DNA from: a virus | Direction: 5' to 3' (one strand) | Virus record (IMG/VR): IMGVR_UViG_3300031671_000549 | Location: 1 to 43,042 of that record | Length of the DNA stretch: 43,042 nucleotides | In this document: positions 1 through 6,554 of the stretch, one piece after another | Numbering within the stretch: position 1 is the first letter of the stretch | How the letters are laid out: every line of letters starts with the position of its first letter | Program-made: the position numbers and the translations under genes | The notes under the pieces: generated by a model | The model's database searches: none | What the model was told of the DNA's origin: nothing | What the model saw: the letters and a program-made list of their open reading frames with translations, nothing else

Positions 1-1056
1 ATGCTCACCGTTTACCGAAGGCATCGCGAGAGCTGCAAGCACCGCTCGATGGGCCAGCGGAAATGCAACTGTCCAATCTGGGTGCATGGGAAGTTGAATG
101 GGAAGTTCATGCGCCAGTCATTGGGGACGCGGAACTTCGAGGCCGCTCACCGGATGGTGAGGGAGTGGGAGGAACAGGGAAAAGCGGTCGAGGGAATCAC
201 GGTCGCCGAGGCGTTCAAGCGTTTCATCGCGGACTGCAAGGCGCGAGGGCTGGGGTCCGCCCAGCTTGGAAAATACGAGCTGCTTGAAACCGAGCTGAAG
301 GACGAGTTTGGGCAGAGGCCGGTCGTCATCATCACGGCCGACGATCTCCGAGCCTTCCGCGAGAAGTGGAGTGTCGCGTCGGTCACCGCCTACAAAAAGC
401 TGGAGCGTCTGCGCACATTTTTCCGCTTCTGCCACGATTCGGGGTGGATTAGCAAGAACCCCGCGCGAGTGCTAAAGCCGCCGAAAGTGAAAATGAAGCC
501 TACGCTTCCCCTGAGCAAAGAACAGTTGGAAAAAATCACTTGGGCGTTTGAGGTCTATCCGGATCGTCCGAAGGGAAGACGCGAGCAAGTCCGGGCCTTC
601 ATCCTGCTCCTTCGGTATTCCGGCCTCCGTATCGGCGACGCGGTGAGCTTGACCGCCGACAAAATCCATGACGGGAAATTGATGCTCTATACCGGCAAAA
701 CGGGGACGCCGGTTTATTTGCCGTTGCCGGAAGAAGTGGAAAGTTGTTTGAAACATGTTGCGGACATCGACGGCCGTTTTTTCTGGTCGGGGAATGGGAT
801 TTTGAAATCCGCGGTTGCGGATTGGCAGCGGTCGCTCTCAAAGCTCTTCAAGCTCGCCGGCGTGAAGGCCCATGCCCATCAATTCCGGCATACGTTCGCG
901 GTGAACCTGTTGCAATCCGGCGTGTCGCTCGAAACGGTGTCCATCCTCCTCGGGCACTCCTCCCTCAAGATCACCGAGAAGCACTATGCCCCTTGGGTGA
1001 AGTCGCGGCAGATCGCGTTGGAAGCCGAGATCCAGAAGGCGTGGAATACCACTTGA
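1..1056 (+). CDS. int: Tyrosine recombinase / phage integrase
   Basis: Site-specific recombinase expected to integrate and excise the phage by a covalent 3'-phosphotyrosine mechanism. The 351-residue protein has a Cys-rich N-terminus (CKH...CNC, residues 12-24), then a SAM-like core-binding domain (about 65-160) and a C-terminal catalytic domain. The catalytic set is visible: Arg210 in YSGLRIGD, Lys233 in TGKTG, His293-x-x-Arg296 in HAHQFRHTF, His319 in LLGHS and nucleophile Tyr329 in EKHYAPW. The length is normal for the family. The ATG is base 1 of the window, so an upstream extension cannot be excluded, but the N-terminus resembles complete family members. It is the only plus-strand gene at this end and converges on a cluster of small minus-strand genes. 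No att core could be defined. Confidence 0.95.
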   Translation: MLTVYRRHRESCKHRSMGQRKCNCPIWVHGKLNGKFMRQSLGTRNFEAAHRMVREWEEQGKAVEGITVAEAFKRFIADCKARGLGSAQLGKYELLETELKDEFGQRPVVIITADDLRAFREKWSVASVTAYKKLERLRTFFRFCHDSGWISKNPARVLKPPKVKMKPTLPLSKEQLEKITWAFEVYPDRPKGRREQVRAFILLLRYSGLRIGDAVSLTADKIHDGKLMLYTGKTGTPVYLPLPEEVESCLKHVADIDGRFFWSGNGILKSAVADWQRSLSKLFKLAGVKAHAHQFRHTFAVNLLQSGVSLETVSILLGHSSLKITEKHYAPWVKSRQIALEAEIQKAWNTT

Positions 1057-1144
1057 ATGTGGTGGTGTGGACGGGGAAAAAGATGTGTTCCCCATGCGCC
1101 CATCGTTTCGTGAGTTCAGCGCGGGCGGCGAGTTTTTCGTCCAT
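971..1144 (-). CDS. Possible 57-aa protein overlapping the integrase 3' end
   Basis: An open frame starting with ATG at 1144, two bases after the TGA of the upstream small gene (stop 1146-1148). The first 30 residues (MDEKLAARAELTKRWAHGEH...) look like natural helical coding sequence. The rest runs antisense through the last 86 bases of the integrase and is Ser/Arg-rich, as a shadow frame would be. It may be the last cistron of the small-gene operon, or a gene whose original 3' end was replaced at this junction. No function can be assigned. Confidence 0.3.
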   Translation of the reverse strand: MDEKLAARAELTKRWAHGEHIFFPVHTTTFKWYSTPSGSRLPTRSAATSPKGHSASR

Positions 1145-1145
1145 A

Positions 1146-1451
1146 TCAGTCGTTGCCCTCTTTCGCTTTAAAATGAAATGGCGCCAGCGCGTCATGCAAG
1201 TCCTCGGTGCCTTCGCCGCTGACCGCTTTTTCAGCGGCGGCGACGAGTTTTTCAATTTGCCTCTTGAGCGTGGGCCAGTACGCCTTGATGTCGGTGATCT
1301 CCTCGTCGAGAAGCGGGACGATGTTCTTTTCCCATAGCTTTCCGCCGTGCTCATCCTGGCCCTTCAGATATTTCGGCCGGATGTCCTTTTTTGCCTCTTC
1401 TTCGAGGAAAGCGATATGCGCGTCGATCTCTTCTTTGGTGGGTTCGGTCAT
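1146..1451 (-). CDS. Small acidic phage protein, unknown function
   Basis: A 101-residue charged, mostly helical protein (MTEPTKEEIDAHIAFLEEEA..., Lys/Glu-rich, no Cys, no membrane segment). An in-frame ATG 15 bases upstream exists. Position 1451 is chosen because its ATG overlaps the TGA of the preceding 39-residue zinc-ribbon gene as ATGA (1448-1451), the coupling arrangement used throughout this phage. The tryptophan-containing segments KLWEKNIVPLLDEEI and DIKAYWPTLKRQIEKL suggest two amphipathic helices. The family is not recognised. It belongs to the small-gene cluster converging on the integrase, so regulatory or accessory functions are possible but not shown. Confidence 0.7.
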   Translation of the reverse strand: MTEPTKEEIDAHIAFLEEEAKKDIRPKYLKGQDEHGGKLWEKNIVPLLDEEITDIKAYWPTLKRQIEKLVAAAEKAVSGEGTEDLHDALAPFHFKAKEGND

Positions 1452-1567
1452 TTCTTTCTCTTGCAATTAAGGCACACGGGCCGACGGATTTTTGATTGCC
1501 GCTCGACGGATACCCCGCAACGGACGCACTTCATGGAATAGTTATGGATGGTGGCGCGAGGTTTCAT
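1448..1567 (-). CDS. 39-aa CxxC...CxxC zinc-ribbon protein
   Basis: A very short gene encoding a basic 39-residue protein with two knuckles, CVRC (residues 14-17) and CLNC (32-35), separated by 14 residues and ending KRKK. This is a minimal zinc ribbon. Such small phage proteins typically bind nucleic acid or protein partners, but no specific role is known to me. The start ATG (1567) directly follows the repeated sequence GCTAGGTTCACGAG (read on the other strand), and no Shine-Dalgarno motif is visible. Its TGA overlaps the next gene's ATG, which supports real translation. Confidence 0.65.
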   Translation of the reverse strand: MKPRATIHNYSMKCVRCGVSVERQSKIRRPVCLNCKRKK

Positions 1568-1581
1568 GCTAGGTTCACGAG
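1568..1581. repeat. 14-bp direct repeat, copy 1
   Basis: GCTAGGTTCACGAG, repeated exactly at 1980-1993. Both copies are followed by a similar GCGGGT stretch. On the minus strand this copy abuts the ATG of the 39-residue zinc-ribbon gene. It could be an operator, a duplicated leader or part of an attachment region. It is too short to decide. Confidence 0.5.
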
Positions 1582-1654
1582 AGCGGGTATGGGTAGGGTT
1601 AAGAGCCGTGTTGGGGGCTGTTTTTTAGCGGCTGCTTCCGTTTTTTCATTCGCG

Positions 1655-1670
1655 CTTTGAAAACTTGGGG
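1655..1670. repeat. 16-bp inverted repeat, arm 1
   Basis: CTTTGAAAACTTGGGG on the plus strand, matched by its perfect reverse complement at 1866-1881. The two arms enclose the 58-residue gene almost exactly: arm 1 lies 8 bases past its stop and arm 2 lies 10 bases before its start. A minus-strand transcript could close into a long-range stem around the whole reading frame. Confidence 0.7.
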
Positions 1671-1678
1671 TGGTTAAT

Positions 1679-1855
1679 TTATTGCTGTTCTTTGACGAGT
1701 AAGAGCGACCAGAGTTGGGCTTCCTGAAGCTTGGTGAGGATGAGCACTTTGACGCGTGGGTCGCAGAACTCGGACTCCCATGCCGTTAGATTCGAGATCA
1801 CTGAACCGATTGCACGATTGGTGTCGTTGATTGTGTATGTTTTTTCTTCTCCCAT
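1679..1855 (-). CDS. 58-aa protein resembling an Acb2/Tad1-type hairpin (anti-CBASS/Thoeris candidate)
   Basis: A 58-residue protein, MGEEKTYTINDTNRAIG..., with a C-terminal stretch DPRVKVLILTKLQEAQLWSL. That stretch (DPR-x5-(L/G)-(T/K)-x-LQ-x-(A/G)-x-x-W/x-L) recalls the C-terminal helix of the Acb2/Tad1 hairpin family, phage proteins that sequester cyclic-nucleotide signals of CBASS and Thoeris defences. I base this on remembered family sequences and could not align it. The protein is shorter than typical members, so the call is tentative. The start at 1855 is preferred over an upstream GTG (1990) because sequence beyond it looks non-coding. It sits inside the 16-bp inverted repeat, in the small-gene cluster by the integrase where anti-defence genes are often found. 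Confidence 0.5.
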   Translation of the reverse strand: MGEEKTYTINDTNRAIGSVISNLTAWESEFCDPRVKVLILTKLQEAQLWSLLLVKEQQ

Positions 1856-1865
1856 AGTGGTGTTG

Positions 1866-1881
1866 CCCCAAGTTTTCAAAG
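1866..1881. repeat. 16-bp inverted repeat, arm 2
   Basis: CCCCAAGTTTTCAAAG, the perfect reverse complement of 1655-1670. In the minus-strand transcript it lies in the leader of the 58-residue gene, just upstream of its ATG. Confidence 0.7.
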
Positions 1882-1979
1882 AACGAAATCGTCGGACCGC
1901 TTCACTTTCCGCTCTCCACCAAAGTTGCTTTCGCCAATGGGGGTTCGTCGTCCTCGCCGGAAAGGGACGGGGATCGCAC

Positions 1980-1993
1980 GCTAGGTTCACGAG
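1980..1993. repeat. 14-bp direct repeat, copy 2
   Basis: GCTAGGTTCACGAG, identical to 1568-1581. On the minus strand it is followed directly by a GTG that opens a 25-codon frame (MRSPSLSGEDDEPPL..., ending near 1903), so both copies precede a potential start codon. That 25-codon frame is not annotated because nothing else supports it. Confidence 0.5.
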
Positions 1994-2101
1994 TTGCGGG
2001 TGAGCCGAATCCTGTCGGTCACATCTGGTTACCTAGTCCGAGCTTTTAAGTGGCAACCGCCGGGAGGCAGCTCGGTCCGCCCACCTTCCCCGACAGAAAT
2101 G

Positions 2102-2160
2102 AAAAACTCTTTGGCGAGCGCGTGAGCTTTTTACAGCTCGCCACGCTTCCCAAAGAGTTC
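2102..2160 (-). terminator. Intrinsic terminator of the lysin transcript
   Basis: Long imperfect hairpin. The outer 10-bp stem pairs AACTCTTTGG (2105-2114) with CCAAAGAGTT (2150-2159). Inside are GCGTG/CACGC and AGCT/AGCT pairings around a TTTTAC loop. Read on the minus strand the stem ends in AGAGTTTTTCATTTC, giving the U-run of a Rho-independent terminator 80 bases past the lysin stop. Confidence 0.8.
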
Positions 2161-2239
2161 ATCTTATGAAACGTGGGGCTCGCCATTCCGTTACGGAACA
2201 TTTTCATGATAAATCCGTGAAAAACGGCGTCAAGCGGCC

Positions 2240-2740
2240 TTAATTGTGGATAACTTTTTCGATACGGGCACATGACCACAGGTCGGCATAGCCATGCTCA
2301 AACGCCCAGAGCGCCATCCGAACCGCGTCATTCTTCACCATCGGATCGCCGCCCAATCCTGAATCCTTCACGAAGCCGGCCCACGTGGAGCTTTGGATCT
2401 GCGCGATGCCGTAGCTGTAGTAGCCGTTGGAATCCACGATTTTGACGCTTTTATCCTCGCTCTCGCACGCGATGACGTAGGGCAGAGCGTAGATTGCCTG
2501 TTCCGGGGTCAAACGCTCGCCTGAAGCGAAAATTTGGCCGCTGTAAGGGGGTCTGGAGCCGTATTCGGCCACAAGCCGGTCGGTGGTCGTGAGGATGGAC
2601 GCAAGGAGGCAGTGTCCTGCCAAAATTTCGCTATTACACGCGTCCCGGGATGGCCGGACGGCCTCTATGCGGCTAGAGGCGAGAATTGGGGCAAATATGA
2701 GCGGAAAAGAGAGAATTACGAACCATTGGGATTTACGCAT
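2240..2740 (-). CDS. Secreted lysozyme/transglycosylase-like endolysin
   Basis: A 166-residue protein with an N-terminal hydrophobic signal or signal-anchor segment (residues 6-22, WFVILSFPLIFAPILA). It is followed by a lysozyme-like fold signature: CES with probable catalytic Glu93, then NGYYSYGIAQIQSSTW (105-120), the GxxQ-type motif of goose-lysozyme/SLT enzymes that cleave the glycan strand of peptidoglycan. The export signal suggests Sec-dependent release, so the enzyme would act from the periplasmic side. Four Cys residues could form disulfides there. It is transcribed alone, from a TTGACA promoter (2801-2828) to the terminator at 2102-2160, separated from the other lysis genes by the restriction-modification cassette. 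A virion or peptidoglycan-remodelling role is an alternative. Confidence 0.75.
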   Translation of the reverse strand: MRKSQWFVILSFPLIFAPILASSRIEAVRPSRDACNSEILAGHCLLASILTTTDRLVAEYGSRPPYSGQIFASGERLTPEQAIYALPYVIACESEDKSVKIVDSNGYYSYGIAQIQSSTWAGFVKDSGLGGDPMVKNDAVRMALWAFEHGYADLWSCARIEKVIHN

Positions 2741-2800
2741 TCAGCGGGAGTACGGACTTTGCAACCGTTTCGGACAACGCTTTCGGGACTCCCAGCTTTA

Positions 2801-2828
2801 AGGGTAGAAGGTCTGAGGGGGGTGTCAA
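2801..2828 (-). promoter_or_regulatory. Promoter for the lysin gene
   Basis: On the minus strand a perfect -35 TTGACA (2823-2828) is followed after 16 bases by TACCCT (2801-2806, 3 of 6 consensus). The start codon lies about 60 bases downstream. Confidence 0.5.
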
Positions 2829-2852
2829 ACGGGGGATGGGGATAGCGGGAAT

Positions 2853-2880
2853 GAACCAAAACGACCCCTGTCGGGGCCGT
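2853..2880 (-). terminator. Terminator downstream of the methyltransferase gene
   Basis: On the minus strand ACGGCCCC-GACA-GGGGTCGT forms an 8-bp stem with one G-U pair, followed by TTTGGTTC. It would end the restriction-modification transcript before the lysin promoter. Confidence 0.65.
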
Positions 2881-3096
2881 CTTGTCTGCACAGCGTCCAT
2901 ATGTCTTTTCGGTTTGTCTAGAAGGGAACCGTGTTCCCGAAAAGTGCACGACCCAAATTGTGGACTATGGGTTCAGGGTCTTGCTTGATCCATTGTTGGG
3001 GTACCCCGCACACGGGGACCAGACAGACACCTCACAAAAAGTAAAGCATACTGGCGGGATACTTCAAGCGAGGGGTGTGGATAGCAAGGAAAAGCG

Positions 3097-4041
3097 CTAT
3101 TGGAAGAGCGAGCGGATAGGGGGGATTGCGTGGCCATTGCTAGGTGGCCCGAGCTCCGCGGGGCGTTTAGCGATCTTGTCATTTGGGCCGGGCACGTAAA
3201 CCGGTTTGCCCAGTTCGCGCCTCGGCAGGGCGCCGTTGAGTGCGAGCTCGATTCGCTGACGAGCAATTTTCAGGTAGTCCCCCGAAAGATCGGAACCGGC
3301 AGCGCGGCGGTCATGGATAACGGCGGCGCATGCGGTGCTTCCAACTCCCATATATGGATCGATGACGAGGTCGTTCGGATTGGTGAGCGCCAGAACGAGC
3401 CTCTCCACGAGCTCGATCGGAAATTGGCAGGGATGGGCGGTCTTTTCGATGTGGTTGTGCTTCACGTTTGGGATGATCCAAACGTCTCCGGGGTTCTTGC
3501 CAAGCGGATTACAGGAATACTGTCCTGTTTTCGGGCCTTTGAAATACTTCTTGCCGGGATATTTCTGAGGCACTCGGATGGGGTCGAGATTGAAAACGTA
3601 GTGGTCGGATTTCGTGAACCACAAGATCGTCTCGTAACGGCCCGATAACCTTTTTTTTGAGTGAAGGCCGTGCTCGAATGCCCACACAATTCGATTGCGG
3701 AGCTTCAGTCCCAGCTTCTTGCAGATGCGGTAGATGTAGATGTCCAGAGGAAAAATTTCGCCGTCGCGCGCGATATGATTGCCGACCTGCCAGCAGAGGC
3801 TTCCGTTCTTGGCGAGGACACGATAGCACTCGGTAATCGTGGCTTCCTGCTGCTCAAGGTAGTGATCAAATTCGAGGCGTCTCTCGTATTTTTTCCCGAT
3901 GTTGTATGGCGGTGATGTGACGATGAGGCGCGCTTCGCCCGCGACTATTGACCTCAGGAGATCCAAGCGATCGCCGAGAAAGAGAGAAGCCCGCGCTTTC
4001 TGGTTGTAGTGGTCGCAGATTCCCGACACGGTGCGGTTCAC
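3097..4041 (-). CDS. DNA methyltransferase (N4-cytosine/N6-adenine, SPPY type) of a type II R-M system
   Basis: A 314-residue S-adenosylmethionine-dependent amino-methyltransferase. Motif IV is TSPPYN (residues 42-47) and the AdoMet-binding motif I, DPYMGVGST (228-236), lies near the C-terminus. This is the beta-class order seen in many type II N4-cytosine and N6-adenine enzymes. SPPY favours N4-cytosine, which fits the M.BglII-type partner of the neighbouring nuclease. Base specificity cannot be read from sequence. The start is GTG at 4041 with AAGG nine bases upstream. It lies 56 bases downstream of the nuclease gene in the same direction and is followed by a terminator. The enzyme should protect phage and host DNA from the companion nuclease. 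Confidence 0.85.
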   Translation of the reverse strand: MNRTVSGICDHYNQKARASLFLGDRLDLLRSIVAGEARLIVTSPPYNIGKKYERRLEFDHYLEQQEATITECYRVLAKNGSLCWQVGNHIARDGEIFPLDIYIYRICKKLGLKLRNRIVWAFEHGLHSKKRLSGRYETILWFTKSDHYVFNLDPIRVPQKYPGKKYFKGPKTGQYSCNPLGKNPGDVWIIPNVKHNHIEKTAHPCQFPIELVERLVLALTNPNDLVIDPYMGVGSTACAAVIHDRRAAGSDLSGDYLKIARQRIELALNGALPRRELGKPVYVPGPNDKIAKRPAELGPPSNGHAIPPIRSLFQ

Positions 4042-4097
4042 GATGCCTTGATTTTACTGGAAGGACGCCCGTGGTCAAGTCGGACTCTTTCGGCATT

Positions 4098-4622
4098 TCA
4101 GGGCTGGATTCCCAAAACCCAGATCGGGAGCGTAATGCTCATTTTGGCGTAGGGGAGTTCTCGGATGACGCGCTCGTAATAGGCGACGTTTTCGTCAATG
4201 GTAGCAGCAAAGGCCTGTATGGGGACGACGAGGACGCCTACGTCGATGAGGCCCAGGGAATAGGAGACCTGAAATTTGAAGACGTCCGTGTACCACCGGG
4301 CCATATTGCCGAACTGCACTTCGACCTGAACCTTGTCCTTCTTGTAATCGGCCTTGATTTTGGTCACTCCGTCATTGGTGACCAACGGCTGGCAATCCCA
4401 CCCCCGCTGTCCAAATTCATGATCGAGAAGCTTGTTCAGGGCCAACTGATCCGTGGTGAAGGTCATCTTCTTGCCGTTACGCTCTCTGGTTTTCGGCTGA
4501 TTGAGCTGAGGGATCGCGTCGATGCCTGCAAGAACCTCGATGATGTCGTGTTTCTTGTCACTAAACCCCTCGCTGTCAAGAACTTCCGAAGCGAAGCGGT
4601 AAGAATATGATGTGATTTGCAT
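4098..4622 (-). CDS. BglII/BstYI-family type II restriction endonuclease
   Basis: A 174-residue protein recognised as a BglII/BstYI-like endonuclease (expected recognition AGATCT or RGATCY, by family analogy only). Asp92, Glu101 and Gln103 in DYKKDKVQVEVQF reproduce the D-x8-E-x-Q active-site spacing of BglII (Asp84/Glu93/Gln95) and BstYI. The downstream segments LIDVGVLVVP and AYYERVIREL...PIWVLGI match the BstYI core as I remember it. The frame stays open upstream to a TTG at 4703, but that start would lie inside a terminator region. The ATG at 4622 gives an N-terminus (MQITSYSYRF) that parallels BstYI. The methyltransferase follows. No controller (C) protein is seen. An intact catalytic triad suggests an active enzyme. 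Confidence 0.85.
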   Translation of the reverse strand: MQITSYSYRFASEVLDSEGFSDKKHDIIEVLAGIDAIPQLNQPKTRERNGKKMTFTTDQLALNKLLDHEFGQRGWDCQPLVTNDGVTKIKADYKKDKVQVEVQFGNMARWYTDVFKFQVSYSLGLIDVGVLVVPIQAFAATIDENVAYYERVIRELPYAKMSITLPIWVLGIQP

Positions 4623-4701
4623 GACAGCCGCAATAATCTCTCCTGTGAGCGGTTCTGAGAAGGGCAATACGCGGTCTTGTTGTCGTTTTAATACCTCCAA
4701 C

Positions 4702-4729
4702 AAAAAGCCCCCGTTTTTCGGCAGGGGGC
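4702..4729 (-). terminator. Terminator upstream of the R-M cassette
   Basis: On the minus strand GCCCCC...GGGGGC (4724-4729 with 4707-4712) closes a short GC stem, with CCG-AAAAA-CGG as an alternative inner pairing. It is followed directly by TTTTT. It would end the leftward small-gene transcript before the restriction gene. Confidence 0.8.
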
Positions 4730-4736
4730 GAGCCGG

Positions 4737-4934
4737 TTATCGTGGAGACCACCATTCGCGCCGGAGGATCTCGACGCATTCATCGAAAGAATGAGCATTC
4801 GAGAACAGGAGGTGATATGCCTCGTGTTGGTTCCTCGGCTTGACGAGGATGAATTGGGGCTTGGTTTTGCTTTTCGGCGGGACGTGATGGCGGGTCGGTT
4901 CGTGCTTGTGGTTGGGAGGGAGGTTGGATTTCAC
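4737..4934 (-). CDS. Small basic protein, unknown
   Basis: A 65-residue protein with a His/Pro/Lys-rich disordered first half (residues 1-25) and a compact second half ending FDECVEILRREWWSPR. Translation starts at GTG 4934, which overlaps the TGA of the upstream gene as GTGA, so expression is probably coupled. The stop falls just before the terminator at 4702-4729, making it the last cistron of this leftward operon. The family is not recognised. The composition would suit a nucleic-acid-binding or adaptor role, but that is inference. Confidence 0.65.
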   Translation of the reverse strand: MKSNLPPNHKHEPTRHHVPPKSKTKPQFILVKPRNQHEAYHLLFSNAHSFDECVEILRREWWSPR

Positions 4935-5188
4935 TGCGGCCCTCCCATCTGCTTCTCGAAGGGTTCCATGACGCCGCTGAAGAAATCGGCTGTGAGGCAG
5001 TCATGGATGATGCCCCAGAAATGCCGGTAGAGGGTGTAGTCCCGATAGCACTTGGGACACGCGCAATAGAGGGCGATATAGCCGCCGGAATTGGCATGGA
5101 CTTCCATCACCATCAGCTTTGCGCCATCCTCCGTGCAGGTTGCGGTAACGGGATGGTAGGGTTTGTCTTTATGCAGTTCAGGTTGCAT
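4931..5188 (-). CDS. Small zinc-knuckle protein, unknown
   Basis: An 85-residue protein with a Cys cluster, CACPKC (residues 43-48), plus an earlier CTED. It may bind one zinc ion. The C-terminal half is aromatic and helical (YTLYRHFWGIIHDCLTADFF). The start ATG at 5188 has a good GAGG five bases upstream, located inside the end of the upstream gene, with which it overlaps by 11 bases. It lies in an operon of small proteins between the DUF932 gene and the restriction cassette. The family is not recognised. Confidence 0.7.
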   Translation of the reverse strand: MQPELHKDKPYHPVTATCTEDGAKLMVMEVHANSGGYIALYCACPKCYRDYTLYRHFWGIIHDCLTADFFSGVMEPFEKQMGGPQ

Positions 5189-5363
5189 CGGGAACCTCTT
5201 GCTGTTTCCGGCGTTTGAGCCAGTTGAGCAAGAACTCGTAATAGCAGTTCTTGCCTTTCGGATCGCGGTGAAACCAGATGGGCTGGCCCGTATAGGGGTG
5301 TTTGAACCTCACCCACGGTGTTCCTTCAGCCATTGATTCACTGCACCAAAAACATTCGTGCAT
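5178..5363 (-). CDS. Small protein with N-terminal CxxC, unknown
   Basis: A 61-residue protein beginning MHECFWCSESM, with CFWC at residues 4-7, then a segment resembling a short beta hairpin (TPWVRFKHPYTGQPIWFHRDPKG) and a basic C-terminus. Start ATG 5363 follows a near-perfect AAGGAGG spaced five bases. The Shine-Dalgarno overlaps the TAA of the upstream membrane-protein gene. It is probably a small metal-binding phage accessory protein. No family assignment is possible by eye. Confidence 0.7.
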   Translation of the reverse strand: MHECFWCSESMAEGTPWVRFKHPYTGQPIWFHRDPKGKNCYYEFLLNWLKRRKQQEVPDAT

Positions 5364-5372
5364 GGCTCCTCC

Positions 5373-5702
5373 TTACTTCGGCTCGACGTAGCCGATTCCC
5401 GCGATCAAGGCGTTGTTCACGAAGAGCACCGCTTTGTCGGTTGCGACGACGGTCATGCCGTCCCGTTGGGCGACGCATCCGAAGACGATCACGTAGCCAG
5501 GGAAGGTCTGCCAGTTGCGGTTGAGGTCGATGTCGGGATTCTCATAAAGGGATGGGGCGCGGTACACGAGAATCGCGTTGCGGCAGTGGGGCAAGCCCTT
5601 CAGCTTGGGATGGGGCCGAAGGATGAAGTAGAGGCACGGCGGCACGACGGTGAAAAACAGGATAAGGGTGATGTAGAAAGACACCTTGATCGCTCTATCC
5701 AT
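5373..5702 (-). CDS. Membrane-anchored protein, unknown
   Basis: A 109-residue protein with a single strong N-terminal transmembrane helix (residues 8-28, SFYITLILFFTVVPPCLYFIL), followed by a soluble domain of beta character (NAILVYRAP, GYVIVFGCVA, MTVVATDKAVLFVNNALIAGI). The topology suggests a membrane-tethered domain. Start ATG 5702 is preceded by AAGGAGG. It belongs to the leftward operon downstream of the DUF932 gene. A superinfection-exclusion or lysis-accessory role is conceivable from the topology alone. Confidence 0.7.
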   Translation of the reverse strand: MDRAIKVSFYITLILFFTVVPPCLYFILRPHPKLKGLPHCRNAILVYRAPSLYENPDIDLNRNWQTFPGYVIVFGCVAQRDGMTVVATDKAVLFVNNALIAGIGYVEPK

Positions 5703-5791
5703 AGCTCCTCCTTGAGATTGGTCCGGCGTTTTTCATGGGTCGGCGGAACGCCGGCAACCGTGAGGTCAGATAAGGCGGGAGGGACTGAAGC

Positions 5792-6505
5792 TCAGAAACG
5801 GGCAAAGAAATCGCCCAATTTTGCGGTGGCCTTGAACTGCGGGATTGGTTCGAGCTCCTTGAACGCCGAAGTGAAGGCGTTCTGCAAGCTCCAGACAGTC
5901 CGCGGGGCGAACTCCTGGTGTTGGGGTTCGAAATAGAGAGAGTGGACGGCTCGGGCCAAGTGTTTCGGAACGTCGAGATCCCCTTCGATGAACGCGCGGT
6001 AGATCGTGAGCTTCGCGTTCTCGTCGGTGAGCTGCGCTTCGCGCCATGCGAGCACTTGGGAACGCATCGGCTCGAAGTTCCGCTGCATCCGGTCGAGACC
6101 GACCGCGATGGCGTCCATGAGGTTGAAGTTCTTGGTGTGCTTGTGGAGGACGGGGGTGAAATCGCCCCAGAACGCCATGTTGTCGCACACGAAGACCCGA
6201 AACCCGACGGTCATCGCCAATCTCATTGATTTGTCGTTCGCGTTGCGGATGCCGAGGGAATACCTGGCTCCGTCAAAGCCCTGTTCGAGTTCGAGGATGC
6301 CGAAGAGCTTCATGCCGTCCTCGGAAACGGCGTACTCATCCTTCACGATGTTGATGTGCCGGTACGAAAGGCCGTCGAGGACGCTCTGCACGAGGTCGAT
6401 GTGAGAAATGGGCTTGAAGGTGTCGGTCGCTTCGGGTGCCGGAATGGTCGCAAGCTGCGACCGTGAAAGCAGTTCGGTGTTGTGGTGGGACAGCAATCCT
6501 TCCAT
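5792..6505 (-). CDS. DUF932 family phage/plasmid protein
   Basis: A 237-residue protein matching the DUF932 (phage/plasmid-like TIGR03299-type) family. The conserved core is visible as FGILELEQGFDGARYSLGIRNANDKSMRLAMTVG-type sequence followed by RVFVCDNMAFWGDF and KHTKNF (about residues 65-125). Family members occur on phages and plasmids. Their biochemical role is not established, and some are listed as anti-restriction-like without proof. Start ATG 6505 has AAAGGAG eight bases upstream. The gene follows a 94-base gap that contains a 12-bp hairpin (6555-6592). The function here is unknown. Proximity to a restriction cassette is suggestive only. Confidence 0.8.
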   Translation of the reverse strand: MEGLLSHHNTELLSRSQLATIPAPEATDTFKPISHIDLVQSVLDGLSYRHINIVKDEYAVSEDGMKLFGILELEQGFDGARYSLGIRNANDKSMRLAMTVGFRVFVCDNMAFWGDFTPVLHKHTKNFNLMDAIAVGLDRMQRNFEPMRSQVLAWREAQLTDENAKLTIYRAFIEGDLDVPKHLARAVHSLYFEPQHQEFAPRTVWSLQNAFTSAFKELEPIPQFKATAKLGDFFARF

Positions 6506-6554
6506 CGGTGGTCTCCTTTTCAGTTGGGAATGAACGGATGGGGTTTAGCGCCCC

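Larger units (their letters stand above)
1856..2239. other. 384-bp intergenic region between small-gene cluster and lysin
   Basis: No convincing gene. It contains inverted-repeat arm 2, direct-repeat copy 2 and the strong minus-strand terminator at 2102-2160 that closes the lysin transcript. Sequence from 1994 to 2100 shows no recognisable feature. Given its place between the integrase cluster and the lysin, it would also be a reasonable place to look for the phage attachment site. Confidence 0.6.
2741..3096. other. 356-bp intergenic region between methyltransferase and lysin
   Basis: Holds the lysin promoter and the restriction-modification terminator. The remaining part (2881-3096) has two short hairpins, GGGAAC/GTTCCC near 2926-2940 and CCCC/GGGG near 3004-3018, but no gene with start signals. 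Frames here are short and have untypical composition. Confidence 0.6.

Noticed and set aside
2240-2740. Pseudogene call for the lysin
   Set aside because: The frame is intact with signal segment, catalytic Glu and C-terminal fold.
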